Origin: Rugalucina vietnamica
Lineage: Eukaryota > Mollusca > Bivalvia > Lucinida > Lucinidae
NCBI GenBank assembly: GCA_964017185.1
Contig: OZ024883.1
Coordinates: forward strand, 1,674,001-1,738,000
Length of the DNA: 64,000 nucleotides
Direction of reading: 5' to 3'
The translations under genes and the position numbers were made by a program. Below the pieces are notes generated by a model that worked only from the letters and a program-made list of their open reading frames with translations, was not told the DNA's origin and ran no database searches. Positions 49,233 through 62,900 of the stretch are shown piece after piece. The number at the start of each line of letters is the position of its first letter. Position 1 is the first letter of the stretch.

Positions 49233-52200
49233 CTAAGAATTTCCATTCGCAAAAGCTTCTATCTCTGGTACTTTCATTCTAAACAGATGCCATTGTTCAT
49301 CAGCTGTCAGATCTATAGCTCCCTTTCTCTTATAGTACTCTATAGAGGATGTGTTCCAGTTCAAGCAAACCCAGTCCATTCTAACACAGTGCTTCTGTAA
49401 ACAAATCTGTAAAAGAAGAAATGGAACGAGTATCTTAATTATGCACCAGTCATTTGCAACCACTGCCCCCCCCCCCCCACACCTACGGGGATAGCCGGGG
49501 AATGGCCGGGCTAATGAGCGGGGTAATTACTTGTTGAGTGCCCCGGCAGGGCCGTGTAAGTGCTGGGATAGTGATTTGGCGCCAAAATAGCGGGGCGATA
49601 GCCGTGGAATTGGCCGGAGAAATAGCAGTGTTTTACGCGTGTTTTACCAGAGCGATGGTCGTCTTTTAGCAGAGCAGTAACGATGAAATCTCCCGAGGAC
49701 ATTTCAAAGAAGATGGTGGCTTCGAAGCAAAACAAAAGTGAGAAAATTCTATCAATATTTTTAACAAAAATACCTATTCCCGCAGATGCTTCTGCGTTCT
49801 CGATAACTCCAATATGGGCGTATTTTGACGCGTGTTTTGCATTTCGCACGCCTAAAATTCACTGCCGTGGATTCTCGCGCATTACGCCATGTTTGTTTCT
49901 GGCGACGCGTCCAAAATTTTCCATAAATTAGGTGAGAAAATTAGCTATTGCTGAGAGATCAAGGCATCATTGTTAGTGACGGACACGTGTCACTGACATG
50001 GGGAAGCAGTAGGCGTGAACTAATTGTGCCCTTAGCCAATCAGAGCGCAGTAAGCTGACGATCAAGTTTTTGTTGATGGAGATTGACAGGTCAATTTTCA
50101 CGGATCACAAATTTGTGTTAGCTCATGATGTAGTTATATATTGTTAGCGATAAGACACTGCAGTGAAATAAGTCTACGCAAATATGCTCATCGTAATTTT
50201 GGAAGGAAAAGAGACGGAACAATTTACACAATAGAGAGATCGTTTTCTTGTGCGAATTTCCCGTTTTTTTTTGCACATGTTTCCACTATCGATACAGTTT
50301 ACTCGACAATGGCGAATCACTAAGAGATCTCACGCTATTATTTTAAACACGACCATGGGAATGTTATTCTATTTGATACTAAGATTATCTAACATATGTC
50401 AGCTTTACAGGAAAATAATAATTTTAATTCATTCAATTTCTTAATGGGAGATAACTCTGTTGATATGATACCTCCTGCATTAGACAATGGCGAACCAAAC
50501 TCGACAATGGCGAATCAAATAGCCTATAGCCCAAAAGAAACCATTTTAGAAGAGTATTTTGCACACAAATGGTGCAATCATCAAGCGAAACTAAATGGTG
50601 TTCGATAATATTGTGTTAATTTGCTTTTGTGCTTTACGTTAATTGTCAACAGCAAATGCCATATCGGAAAGGTCAGTTTTACCGATTTAAGCATGTCTTA
50701 TTGCTTAAACGAATCGATGTAAGCCTAAAAGCAAGATGGTTAAACCACGACTTGCACCAATATTAGTTACGCCATTGACCAAACCAAACGGTTCCAGGAC
50801 AAGCCTTCAAACGGTAGATTTTCATTACCCTATGCACATTTTTTTCACCACACAAAGTATGATTCGCTATTGCCGAATTTACATGTACATCTTTCCCCGC
50901 TTATATCTACCTTCATTGTCAAAACTTTTATCAAAAACATGCATATTGCATAACTAGGGATATTAGGCATTAAAGTAATGCAAAAGTGGCCATCATCAAA
51001 TGCTTAGAAACGAGGTATGAAACACATTTTATCCGAACGTTACTTTTTGTGGAACAATAAACTAGGCATCTTAGTTAAGGGGTCAAGTGTTTCAGCAACC
51101 TGATTTTATTGTCCGGTGGAATTTTGACTCCATTCTTTTACCGAACCCCAAGGCATAAATGAAAGTAAATGACTGAGTTATATAATAAATAATATTTTGT
51201 CTAAGTTTCAAGAAATTCTGCAATATCTTTACGAGTGGTTCGCCATTGTCGATGATTCTCTATTGTCGAGTTCACTGTACTATTTGCATAAAAATTCTCT
51301 GAATGAGAGAATGAATCACAATGTTTTTAATGTCCTGGTGAAATAATGTTATTTGGCGTGTCACCAGTAAACTATTCAGATTCAGATTTTAAGAACTTCT
51401 GAATGAGAAATCGGCAGAAAAGAAGAGAAAAAACACACCTTTCTACGGCCACGAAAACTAATGACATTACATCGGTCCCTTTAAAGCACAAGTATTTTTA
51501 TTTTTGTAATGAATATTCAGCAGTCTCCTGGCATCGGTATTGGTCTTAATTGCCTTCATGTGTGATAAAAACCTTAATTTATAAATTTTGGCTGCTTCTA
51601 CTTCAGTATTCTCTAACAATTTTGTTACGTCTGGAAAAACAAGTATTGGCTTTTGTAAAAAAAAAATGGACATGAGCAAATTTTCAGTGGAATCCTAGTT
51701 GAAAAAAAAGTTTTTGAAATATATTATTAAGGGTAAAACTCCAAGTTTTCATGGTCAAACTCCTAGTTTTCATTTCTGACTCCCAAGTTTTCATTTCTGA
51801 CTCCAACTTCTTCTTCTCCAACTTCTCAGAATCCTGTTCTCAAAATCCTAGTGAAAGCTTATTCCCTCCTTGAATCGATGTACACTCAGTGGTCATAAAT
51901 GAGTTCCCAAAGTGAAAAAAAATGCAAGTTTTTAAGTGAATTTGGGGGATAGAAATATGAATTTTAATTATATTGCAAAACAATTCTTGTCTTGTTATGT
52001 TATAAAGTAAAATTTCTAAAAGAAAATAATGTTTTGTTGATCATAACTGCGATCTTAAATTCTTGGCTGGTTGCTAGGCAATTTAAAAACGTGACTGAAA
52101 AAAATGGGTACCCGTTCAACTAAAATTGTTGCCATGGTAACATACATGTTAACACCTGGTTGATTTACCACTGAAAGTAAGTACTATGTATTTACCTTTG

Positions 52201-55200
52201 CATAAATATATGTTTGGACAAGTTTGAACACGCCAAAATGAAACTGCAGCCTTTTAAATTTTTGTCAAGCAAAAAAGACAAAATTATTATGGGAGTCAAT
52301 GGGAGTGAAGGTGTTCTCAGAATCTGTGCTGCATATAACTAGTGCCATTTCAAACTTCATTATTTTAAGACCTTTAGGTCACTTATAGATTAGCGACTAA
52401 TATCTTACATTTCATCTCACCCCACTGTTACCATGGCAACCACAAACAGCAGATTGATGCTTTAGATATTTTATGTGGTGTTTTAAAATTGCTTACCAAC
52501 AAACTCCATTTGCATCAAGAATAATATAAATATTTTAAGATTGCTTGGAAATGTTTTCCCTACATGATGGTATGTAATATGATAGAAATTATATTATGTT
52601 GACAAAAAATGACTAAAGATCTTGCATTTTTTCACTTTGGGAACTCACTTATGGCCTCTGAGTGTAATTAATCAATGCAGACAGTTTACATGTATTAAGA
52701 CTTCAACTGAATTTTAACAAAATGATGTACTGCAAAAAGATCTGTTGCAGGGCATTGTATTTACATAAAAGTGGTAAATGTTTTTGTTGATGAAATATTT
52801 GACATCTACAATCAAAATTGTTTACATGTCCCCGGGGGTGGGGGAAAAAGAGCAGTGTTTTTACCTCCAATATGTCCCCACAGTGCGGGGGTTATAGCAG
52901 GGCTTTATTTTGTAAAAAGTTGCTGTCCCCGCCCATCCCCGTAGGTGGGGAGGCAGTGGTTACAAATGACTGGTGAATTAAGCTTTGGTCATTTATCGTT
53001 TTATATGGACGTTGGAGTTTAAATGACATATAGATTGGCGTGAGTTTTAATGATTCATGATTCGAACAATGACGTCACACTTTGATTTTCAGAGCGACCT
53101 GCTTGCTACAGTGCTCTTGACCCATAGGATACAGCACTGTATACGAAGTAAAAAAAATGTTACAAATTTTCACATTTTTTAGACTTTTTAGAGAGACGTA
53201 GTTGGCGCATATGTGTGACTCACCTTGGCGACCTGTCTCCATAGAGCTGTACCTATACCCCTACCCCTATATTCTGGCTTCACATACAGGTCTTCTAGGT
53301 ACAGAGAACTGCCCTCCCAAGTTGAGTAGGAGAAAAAGTACAAGGCGTATCCCACCACTGTCAGCCTGTCTGAGATAGAAGATATGAGCCTGTGCGTGAG
53401 AAAACCAACAATCTGCCTATGCGAAAACAAAGACGCAGATCAGCTTCGCGGTAACCGCGAAGCTGATCAGCGCCTTTGTTTTCGCTACACAGATAGTACA
53501 GTCCCTCTTCTTCTTAAATCCAAACTTTCAAGCCTCTAGCCATCTTCTGTGCTTGTACAGCCCGGTTTGTGTCGGACCTGGTCAGAAAAACAAATTGTTG
53601 GTTTTCTCACGCACAGGCTCATATGTTGTACAACGTACTGTAGTGATTTGATGTACGTAGTATCACTGCCAGCCTGTTTTCTTATAACATGACACAAAAC
53701 CTTACACCCCCTTTCACTTGAGCTTGCCGTTTCAGCATTTAGGTCAGTCAAGTTTCTTCACTCGAGTTTGCTGTTTCAGCATTTAAGTCAATCAAGTTTT
53801 TGTATAAATCAGGTAACTTTTTATATTCTATTTTCAGTGTCCCAGGTGCCAGGTATCCTTAACTTCTCGTTGTGTAAGTACCTAATTGTCAATTTAGTGT
53901 TCTCTCCCACCCTGTTGTTTGGATTTTGTTTTCTTATTGCACCATATTGCTTACTTTTACCTTTATTTAATCTCTAGTAGGTTTTCCCACATACAGATTC
54001 ATACAATTACCTGACAAGGGTGTCTCTGCTACTAAACATCTGAACAGTTTGTCTTCGCCAAAGCCGTCACGACGCAAAACTAAACAAAAAGAATCATCAC
54101 GATAGATTATAAACAATGTGGTGTATGCTTTAGCATGACGTACACACAGTCAACTCGACAATGGAGAATCATCGACAATGGCGAATCACTCGTAAAGATA
54201 TTGCAGAATTTCTTGAATCTTAGACAAAATATTATTAAATTTATTATATAACTCAGTCATTTACTTTCATCTATGCCTTGATGTTTGGTAAAAGAATGGA
54301 GTCAAAATTCCACCGGACAATAAAATAAGGGTTGCTGAAATGCTTGACCCCTTAACTAAGATGTCTAGTCTATTGTTCCACAGAAAGTACCGTTCAGATA
54401 AAATGTGTTTCTTAACCCGTTTCTAAGCGTTTTATTATAACCATTTTTGCATTACTTTAATGCCTATTATCCCTTGTTATACATTATGCATGTTTTTGAT
54501 AAAAGTTTTGACATTGAAGATAGATATAAGCGTGGAAAGGTGTACATGCAAATTCGACAATAGCGAATCATAGTTTGTGTGGTAAAAAGAATGTGCACAA
54601 ATTACTGATAATCTACCTTTGAAACGCTCGCCCATGAACAATTGGGTTTGGTCAATGACGTAAGTAATATTGGTGCAAGTCGTGGTTTAACCCTCTTGAT
54701 TTAAGGCTTACATCGATTCATTAAAGCAATAAGACATGCTTAAATTGGTAAAATTGACATTTCTGATGGGGAATTTGTTGTTGACAGTGAACGTAAAGCA
54801 CAAAAGCAAATTAACACAATATTATCGAACACCATTTAGTTTCGCATGATGATGGCACCATTTGTGTGCAAAAATAGCATTCTAAAATGGTTTCTTTTGG
54901 GCTGTAGACTATTTGATTCGCCATTGTCGAGTTTGGTTCGCCATTGTCTAATGCGGGAGGTATCATATCAACAGAGTTATCTCCCATTAGGAAATTGAAT
55001 GAATTAAAATTATTATTTTCTTGTTTGGCTGAGATATGTTAGATGTTCTTAGTACCAAATAGAAAAACATTCTCATGGTCGTACTTAAAATAATAACGTT
55101 TGACCTCTTAGTGGTTCGCCATTGTCGAGTCCACTGTATCATACACGCTGCTTTTTTCAACTAGACTGGCAATGCAAGTTAAATAAACATGAAAATGATT

Positions 55201-55775
55201 TCATCTCAAAATTTCACGTACACGAAATAAGCCATTTTTTTACCTACCATTTTTTGTCTAAATAGAACGTGTTAGTATGTGCGATGGAATTATGTAATGT
55301 TGTTTAGTGAAAGACATAACTGCTTACCGTCAGCATTTATCTTAACCCCGTCTGGCATTTTCTCATAGACCGCTAACTCCTGAAATGAAATTAAACCTAA
55401 TATTAATCTAGCCATTGAAAACAGACCATCCCGTCTTTATAATTCACAGTTCTCAAACGTTAAGCATAAAAAATTCAATTCAATAATTCATTTTTTATTC
55501 TTACCAAATGGATATGTTTGACAAGTCTAAGAAATACTCTGACACGGACTATGCTATTGTTTGGTCTACTTGAATACCCAAACACCCGACAGTCAAGAGA
55601 TTTCTAGAACGCAGTTGTAATGTAACAGGATTACAATTGTAATATACATATTGTAAGTTATTGTTCGTAGCAAACCACGTGTGTTATCAAAATTGATCGA
55701 AACAGATCTCACCTGAATGAGATCCATTATAGCGTCACAGTCCTCCGGCTTCGCTTCCCGTATTATGAAGTCCAT
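49233..55775 (-). CDS. SAT-like: Diamine acetyltransferase-like GNAT, paralog B (5 exons, 167 aa)
   Basis: Minus-strand exons: 55713-55775, 55328-55379, 54011-54079, 53224-53369, 49233-49406, GT-AG, phases 0, 1, 1, 0. The protein starts MDFIIREAKPEDCDAIMDLI. It continues ELAVYEKMPDGVKINADVLR, RRDGFGEDKLF, VVGYALYFFSYSTWEG, SLYLEDLYVKPEYRGRGIG and SIEYYKRKGAIDLTADE. The acetyl-CoA loop, Glu87 (human SSAT1 Glu92 position) and Tyr135 (Tyr140 position) are all retained, so this copy looks catalytically complete. It lies upstream of paralog A in the same orientation, so the pair is a head-to-tail tandem duplication. Introns are larger than in A because of nested TIR elements; two inverted copies of a pogo-like element flank exons 3-4. 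Substrate could be polyamines or thialysine. Confidence 0.92.
50295..51277 (+). mobile_element. Pogo-like non-autonomous element, copy 1
   Basis: It starts CAGTTTACTCGACAATGGCG and ends CGACAATAGAGAATCATCG-type sequence in inverse, finishing TCGAGTTCACTG, with TA on both sides. The subterminal and internal regions repeat TCGACAATGGCGAATCA several times. CAGT ends with TA duplication suggest the pogo/Tc1-mariner group. No transposase frame is visible. Confidence 0.85.
51333..51390 (+). mobile_element. LINE 3'-end fragment
   Basis: CCTGGTGAAATAATGTTATT, TGGCGTGTCACCAGTAAACT and ATTCAGATTCAGA repeat the 3' end of the LINE at 46,430-46,690, with no coding part. It is a severely 5'-truncated insertion. 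Confidence 0.75.
51883..52664. mobile_element. Tc1/mariner-like MITE, 782 bp
   Basis: It begins CACTCAGTGGTCATAAATGA and GTTCCCAAAGTGAAAAAA. It ends with the inverse, TTTTTTCACTTTGGGAAC and CTTATGGCCTCTGAGTG. TA is duplicated at 51881-51882 and 52665-52666. No transposase is encoded. Confidence 0.85.
53386..53620 (+). mobile_element. GAGCC-MITE copy h, 16 nt before SSAT-B exon 4 acceptor side
   Basis: GAGCCTGTGCGTGAGAAAACC at the left and GGTTTTCTCACGCACAGGCTC at the right form a perfect inverted repeat. The target duplication ATAT is at 53382-53385 and 53621-53624. The gene is on the minus strand, so the MITE lies 16 nt upstream of exon 4 (ends 53369). Confidence 0.93.
53868..53985 (+). repeat. 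Dispersed repeat, copy 2 (AAGTACCTGATTGT family)
   Basis: GTAAGTACCTAATTGTCAAT, CTCTCCCACCCTGTTGTTTG and TTACTTTTACC align with the second half of the 12.83-kb and 61.37-kb repeats, with greater divergence. Confidence 0.6.
54147..55136 (-). mobile_element. Pogo-like non-autonomous element, copy 2 (inverted)
   Basis: Reverse-complement copy of 50,295-51,277 over its full length (about 990 bp), with ends CAGTCAACTCGACAATGG and CCATTGTCGAGTCCACTG-type sequence. The right side is followed by TA; the left base pair has drifted to CA. It lies between exons 2 and 3 of SSAT-B. Confidence 0.87.
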
Positions 55776-56026
55776 TACTTTCGTCGTTTGCTCGGAGTTC
55801 GCCCGACTTAGATGAGCGGAGAAAGGCCCTTAAACTTTGAAACTGAAACTCGGTTGTTTTGACACATAACTCGTGACCCACATTTACAATATAATTGAAC
55901 CATAAATAGCGAGGTCATTCATTCATTCCCTCCGCGGTTACTTTATCCTTCATTTGTTTGTTTGTGTTCATCAATATTATGTTGCTGTAGCCCGATGTTG
56001 TAATAGCGTCATCGACAATAACAATA

Positions 56027-56518
56027 TGTAACGAACAGCCGAGCCGAGCAACAGAAAAAAACCCGTCGGTGGAAAAACATTCTCATCCACCAAGGGTGGT
56101 TTATATAGTCAACACTTACTCGCTTCACAAAGTTTCGAGTTTCTAATTTGCATATTACTAGAACTCCAGATGCCGCTAATACGTTGCACCAACGTATTTT
56201 ACCAAGGGAGGCTATCCCGTCACATTACTCCCCCCTCCGAGAATCTTGGCCTAGGGACTACATGGGTAAGGCAACTCCGGTCTGGCAGTTGTCATTGTCC
56301 CAACGCTGCTACCAAATGTAACCGGTGCATCCGAGACAAGCCACAGCAAACCCCGTCGGTGGAAAAACATGCTTATCAACCAAGGGTGGTTTACTGCGCT
56401 ATATAACACTTACTCGCTTCACAAAGTTTCGGGTTTTTAATTTGCACATTACTAGCACTACAGATGCCGCTAATACATTGCACCAACGTATTTTACCAGG
56501 GGAGGCTATCCCGTCACA
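56027..56518 (-). mobile_element. TRIM (tiny LTR retrotransposon), copy 2, 492 bp
   Basis: Minus-strand orientation. LTRs are 56317-56518 (5') and 56027-56224 (3'); each begins TGTGACGGGATAGCC and ends with GTTCGTTACA or a worn version. The primer-binding-like sequence beside the 5' LTR reads TTTGGTAGCAGCGTTGGGAC. The polypurine side reads TCTCGGAGGGGGGAGTAA. The target duplication AATA is at 56023-56026 and 56519-56522. The LTRs are about 40 bp longer than in copy 1 owing to an extra internal segment with AATACGTTGGTGCAACGT. There is no coding capacity. Confidence 0.88.
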
Positions 56519-56750
56519 AATATGTCTTGTCGGGACGGAACCATCACATACTATGGGTAGCGTAAATGTTATGACCCAAGATGACTCAATGAACCGATAA
56601 CGCATCCCAAATCTCGCTCCAATTGGCTACGTGTAAATATGAAAATATTAACTAAATGGACGAACTAACCTTTATTTTATCATACAGCTAAAATTAAATG
56701 CAAGTTCTACGTTATTATGCTTATTATTCCGAATTCGTAGTTTCTGCAAT

Positions 56751-56762
56751 AAAAAAAAAATA

Positions 56763-56809
<47 letters not shown>

Positions 56810-56842
56810 AAAAAAAAAAAAAAAAAATAAATAAATAAATAA
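56751..56842 (+). repeat. A-rich/(TAAA)n tract
   Basis: Nearly pure A interrupted by T, ending in four TAAA units. It may be the tail of an undetected retroposon or a sequencing-prone homopolymer. Confidence 0.9.
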
Positions 56843-56979
56843 ACACGTGTTGAACATTGTCATGTCGTCCTCAAACTGCTTTGCGATGAAAAGTGTTGTC
56901 CTTTGTCATGGAATGTTCCTTAATTTTAGTAGTGTCACAAGAGTTAAGTTTATACGCCTACAAGGCATGGTTTAGCGTA

Positions 56980-59900
56980 TCAGCTGAGGCACAATCCATA
57001 TCGTATTTCAGATTTATTCTCGCCCGTATTTTGCACGACAATCTCGTTATCCATCTTAAATTCTGAATAAACCACTTCTGACAACTTTTCAAAGCCAGTC
57101 TTCTCAAATAAACGTTGAGAATGCAACGACGTTCCACCTCCTTTTATAACAACTGTCCCTAACTCCAAACTACGAATAAATAACACTGCTGCTCTCATTA
57201 ATTTGTATCCAATCCCTCTTTGTCTAAAATCCCTTCGAACAGCAATGCCATAAAAGTGAAGTACCTCTTCCACATTGTAATGATCGAAGATGTTACATCG
57301 CTTATCAGCTTCGGTGCTTATATATGCAAACTTCTTCATCGCTTCTGATTTAAACGTAGATATCGGCAGCTTATTTTCTTGACGATTATTCACCTTGATG
57401 ATTCTCCCACCAATTAACTCCCCTGTTTGAGATGAGACGAGGGCGACGGACAGGTTCTGAAGAAGAGGCTTACGCATGAAGTCACGAAGTTCATCATCCA
57501 TTGTTAGGCCAACGCTGTGTAAAATATAAAGAAATACAGGTCACAACGAAGCAGGGCTTACACACAGATAAATGGTTGCATTTCAGTTAAGGCTGATGTG
57601 TCATTAAGCCGTATGATTCACAGTAATTTATCACTGACCGATCCAAGGTGGTATTTCTGATGTGGTTAGTTCTTTCTCTTGTCAAGTTCGGTAATGCCAT
57701 CTAACCATGTATAAATAGTAGATATAACATTTTGTTACAGATCAGGTATCTGAGAGACCATGAGTATATATATAGTAGATATAACATTTTGTTACAGATC
57801 AGGTATCTGAGAGACCATGAGTGAAAAACGATCTCCAGTCCGTGTTTTTACTTTTAAAATATGTACATGCAAATTAAATGTACATGTGACAGTTACACAA
57901 TTTCAGTTTCAAACATAAAACATAAACAACAAGCAATCAAACTGATAAGTGAATTTAAGAACCATAAAAGTCAACAAAGTTATACCCCTTTGATATTGGT
58001 TCATCCGGGAAGAAATGATCTCTGTACAGATTCAACGTATCGTCATATCTGTCTTCGCGGATAAGCACATATTGGGCACCATCGACTCTTAAATCGTCAT
58101 TGGCATTTAGTTTTCCGATAGCCTGAAATAAGAATATTAACGTGCCCTCTGCAGAAAAATACCACAACTAATGGAAACACAACGATAATGGCGACAAGGA
58201 TTCAGTACAATGGTAAAATAAAATAAAATACATGTAGTAAGGCACGGAAATTGTTCAATCAAATTTAAAATCACAAATCCAGACACCAGGCTAGAACGAA
58301 AATACAGTACAGAACGTCAAAACTGTTACAACATGTAAAAAACACGATGGTAAGATCTTTCCCAACAAGATAGCCACCACGGTATTATCAACTTAATACA
58401 AAAGTGACGAGTGCAACAGAAGTAGACAAAACCAACAGTGACCATGAAGATAATTCACAGCAGAGCCGCCTTTGAAAAGCTGGCTAATCACTATATATGT
58501 ATACAGGCCCTGATAATTACAGTACTGGGGCTCGTTTCACAAAGCGTTTTAAGACATATTTTATCCTAAGTTTGAACTAAGTACTAATTTTGGTATAAGA
58601 CATGTCTCATCCTTAAGATGTCCTAACTTTAGTCCTAACAACAGGACACTTATGATTGAACTTATTTAATAGTAAACTAAAAATGGCGGACGTGCTTATG
58701 TGAAGGGAAAACAAAACAAAATATTACCAAGACCGGATTCGAACTCGGATTGCCTGGACAGATGACAACATAGCTTACCACTGAGCCACCGAATCCTATT
58801 TTTTATTCATTGGTTCCGTATTGATGAAGGCCAACATTTTATTTTAGTTAGTTTGTTTAGTTAATGCTTAACGCCCCATTCAACAGCTATGTTCAAGCCG
58901 AGACGTTACCTCCATTTCATGAGGCGTTCATACAAAATACGGATGCTATGGCATCCAAAACGTGCTTCAAATATACTCAGCCAAACTTATAACGCAACAA
59001 CGATTTATTTGTTTTTATTTGTTATGTTATACAAATAAACTTTATTTCCACTGGATTAGATTGACGGGCGATTGTCACATCTAACAACATCTGGTTGTTA
59101 ACATTCTGTATTATGCGTCTCAAGAAATTAATTATTTTTCACGATCCAAAAGGAAGAATCACTTCCAGAATCTCGCAGGAGGCGCATGCCACCAAAATGA
59201 CCGCTTTGGCCAATCTCATTCGAGCTCAATGGTCCATACTCTGAAAGCTAAATTGTACCCTATTAATTTATAGGCGATTGCTGACCAGCATATGTATGGT
59301 AGACTGTCTTACATTTCATTGAGATGCTAAAACATGCCATAATCGTGATGTGTTGTGTTTGCAGTTAAAATAAAAATTGGTACAATTGGGGCCCTGAGAA
59401 ATAATAGATGGGCTGCTTGTACCGCTCCAAGCAAAGCAAATGTGTATCGATGGTTTTACCTAACCGCAATTTCTAGGCAGGCTCAGACCTGAACGGTTAA
59501 CCAGTAGCCTAATCAGATGGCCAGTCAGTAGCGTATAAGCTTTGCTTGGAGCGGTACAAGCAGCCCATCTACTGCAAACATCATGAACAGTATACATAAT
59601 TGCGAGTATAACTATAGACCTATTTCCCCAGATCGACCGCCCGATGCATCAGGTTTATCATACAGTGTATAAGGCAAACACTGGTGTTATAGAGATTTGG
59701 TTTCGATTTGCAGACGAAATAGCCTATAGCATTACAATGAAACAGTTGGTAGAACTAAGTGTATGTATTTATATTGAAATAGAAAGAAAAAAAAAGAAAA
59801 AAAAGAGAGAAAAATGGATTCGATGTATGTATTAATATTGAAATAGAAAGAAAACAAAGAAAAAAGAGAGAAAAATGGATTCGATCTCGGATCGCCTGGT

Positions 59901-62900
59901 TCATATTATGGCAAAAATACTTATTCAATTACTTGCATAAATCCACTGAGCTATCATCAATACTAAATCAATTCTATCATTTAACACACTAGTCCGGCAC
60001 AGAAACCTAGAATATTAGCAAAAGCGTGCAATACCGTCTATAGAAAATGTTTTTGCATTTTTTGAAAGAGGATACATAGTACATTACAAAACCAAGTGAT
60101 GCCACTCTGGCATCCTTGGGCAACTCGCTGAAATCAAGATGGCGTCCAAGATGTCGGCCAAATGTGTTATTTACATGAAATTGACCCATATAACACTCAT
60201 ATTATTTCTAAATTGCTCTTTTATGGTCAATAAATTGTGAAAATAAATTATATGCATCATTTCATGGTTGGACAGTTTGTTAGATACAAGATGGCGTCCA
60301 AGATGGCGGCCAAAAGTGCTATTACATGAAATGGACCCATATAACACTCGTATTATTTCTAAATTGCTCGTTTTATGGTCAAACATTTGTGAAAATAAAT
60401 CATATGCATCATTTCATTATTGAACAGTTTGTTAGATACAAGATGGCATTCAAGATGGCGGCCAAAATAGTTTATTTAAATATGAAAGTAACCCAAAATA
60501 CACTCCCCGTTGTTTCTAAATTACGCTCAAGGTCACAAAAATGAGCAATTACAGCATTGAACATAATATTACTATATATCAAGTTGTTGTGTCCCTAAAT
60601 GCCAAATAAAGGGAGATAATCATACTGTAAAAGAACATTTGTCTTGTTTTTTCTCTTTCATAATAACTGAATTTTTGCATATTATGAAACAAGCCACTGC
60701 CATTTTAGCAAAACACGTGGTAGACATGCATAAGAGAACCATTTGTTGGTAAACCTTTGATTGTCGGATGCCGAGATTGCTCAGTAGTATGTACCCTGTT
60801 AAGTGAGGATTTACCGGGAGTTCAAACAATGCCGAGTCCGCCATATCCAGACAAAAAAAACCAGTAAGCGATATAATCACCGAGTACACTTATCAAACAA
60901 CTGGGTTTTCGTACCATTCTTTTCATTCATTTTGTCCGTTTGCACTTTCTGAGAAAGCTTGAGAAAATATTATCCGGCTCGGTGGCGGAGTACGATTTCT
61001 AGATATGCAGTTGCAAGAACGCCAATACATACTAGTTATCATTGTGAACAGTTACCCATTCATGTATTACTAAGTCTTATTTTATCTTCATGTATGTCTT
61101 TCTACAATGGTGTGAAATATCATCACTTCGAAATAGATAAGATATTCGTAATAGACGTTGTGTAAGGCCCTTAGTGGAACACGATGCTAGATCTAGATAT
61201 ATAATAACAAAACGTCAGTCTCTCCAAACCTCCGGCTACTGAGTGCTAAGTACTACGAAAGCATATCACTAGAAATGATTTTTCGTTCCAAGGCGATACT
61301 TCTGTGGTGGTTGTTTTTGTTTTATGTCTTGGTTTTTAAATTTTTTGTGCTGTTGGCGCCTTATGTGTGTTTTCATAGTTTTAGTTAAGTTAAGGTAAAT
61401 GAGTGGCCACCTATTGGGAAAATAGCTGCTCATTTGGCTTACGATATGTTTCATGGTATAAGTACCTGATTGTTAGTTTGTTTTTTTCCCACCTCGGTTT
61501 TTGGAGTGGGAATCTTTTCTGATTGCGCCTTTTCCTGATCTTTGCCTACTTGTACCATTCTGTGGAATGAATTGTTTGAAATAATGACGCTTGCCAAATC
61601 ACAGGGATTCTTCATTACATTGGTGTAACCCATAAAACATTTACAGTCCAAAACTCACAACATGTTTTATTTTCGCTTTACTTTATTTTAATAACAGTGT
61701 TGGTTTCAGTGTTTCTGTTCTCAAATGAAGGCGAAGAAGAGGATGGTGATCTAGTGATTGCTAAGGGCTTGGGACCCACAGACCAGTAATAGAATTTCTC
61801 CATTGACATTAGTCACTTTGGCATTTCATTAGCATTACAGCGTTTTCGTTTAAAATCGCCACAAAATCACATTTTATTTTTCATGTTCGCACATAAAAGT
61901 CATTTCTCTACTGAGACAGTAACCAGCTGAACACAGCCCATTAAATTCACCATACTGTACCAAAATTGCATTCCACAAAGCTTGAAAGATTTTATAATTG
62001 TGAACAGTTACCAGCTAGAACATATAAGTCTTATTTTATCCTCCCCATCCTATTTCTGCTGTACCAGACAGTAGTATTGCAGTTAGCAGTTTTGAACCTG
62101 TTACATTTAGTTTCAACAATAAAAGACTCATCATATGGATCTGTCGACATATGTGTCGAATATAAAGATTCACGAATGGATGAAATAGAGAATTGTGGAT
62201 GAATCTAAAATGGAGACGGAATAACGTATGTGGTCATGTTAGCTATACAGCACATTTGTACTGCTTTGAGATACAAACCGGCTTCTACAGCGAGTGTTAG
62301 CTCTATACACAGCTGTTACATGAGGACAAAACCCTTTTTCCTCTTATTACTCTATTGAGATTAGTACCAAGGGAGTAGTTGCTCCGTCACAATATGACTG
62401 AAGATTTGTTGACTAGTAAGTGGATCCATAACCAAACCATCGATTGTAACCCTTATCCAGCCCCACTGCAGTCCATAACAACCCATATTTTAGTCTCTAC
62501 ACATATCCTACACAACCAACCGCCTTTTAACACGTCGCCATTCTAAATGTCCGTGAAACCCAATCCTACCCATCTCACCCTGTTCTACCATATCTGATTG
62601 CCAATATATTCTAATTATACCTTTGAAACAGTAAGTTAAATTGTTCCTAGCTAATAAGATTCCTAAAATCCAAATTATGGCGGTTATATTGGCGTTTTGG
62701 AAGTTTTCAGTTGAAATTTTATTTAATAAAACACAGAAATGGAATTTTCATTTAATTACTATATACCCAAACACATTCTATCTACTTTCCGGTGACCATG
62801 TTTAATTTTAACAGCCATTTTATTTTAGCTTTTTTCACATAGTCATGAACAATCTTAGCTCTACTTCTGCACCTTCAGTGTGAAGTTTTTAACAGTTCAT

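Larger units (their letters stand above)
49434..52982. mobile_element. TIR element, 3.55 kb, in SSAT-B intron 4, with nested insertions
   Basis: The left end has CTTAATT, CACCAGTCATTTGCAACCAC and ACCTACGGGGAT. The right end is the inverse, ATCCCCGTAGGTGGGG, GTGGTTACAAATGACTGGTG and AATTAAG. The interior contains a pogo-like element (50,295-51,277) and a Tc1/mariner-like element (51,883-52,664). No transposase domain is recognisable. The left end lies 27 nt from the acceptor of exon 5. Confidence 0.75.

Noticed and set aside
49511-49849. 112-residue minus-strand frame inside the 3.55-kb TIR element, considered as a transposase
   Set aside because: No DDE-type, zinc-finger or helix-turn-helix pattern is visible and the composition looks like chance coding.
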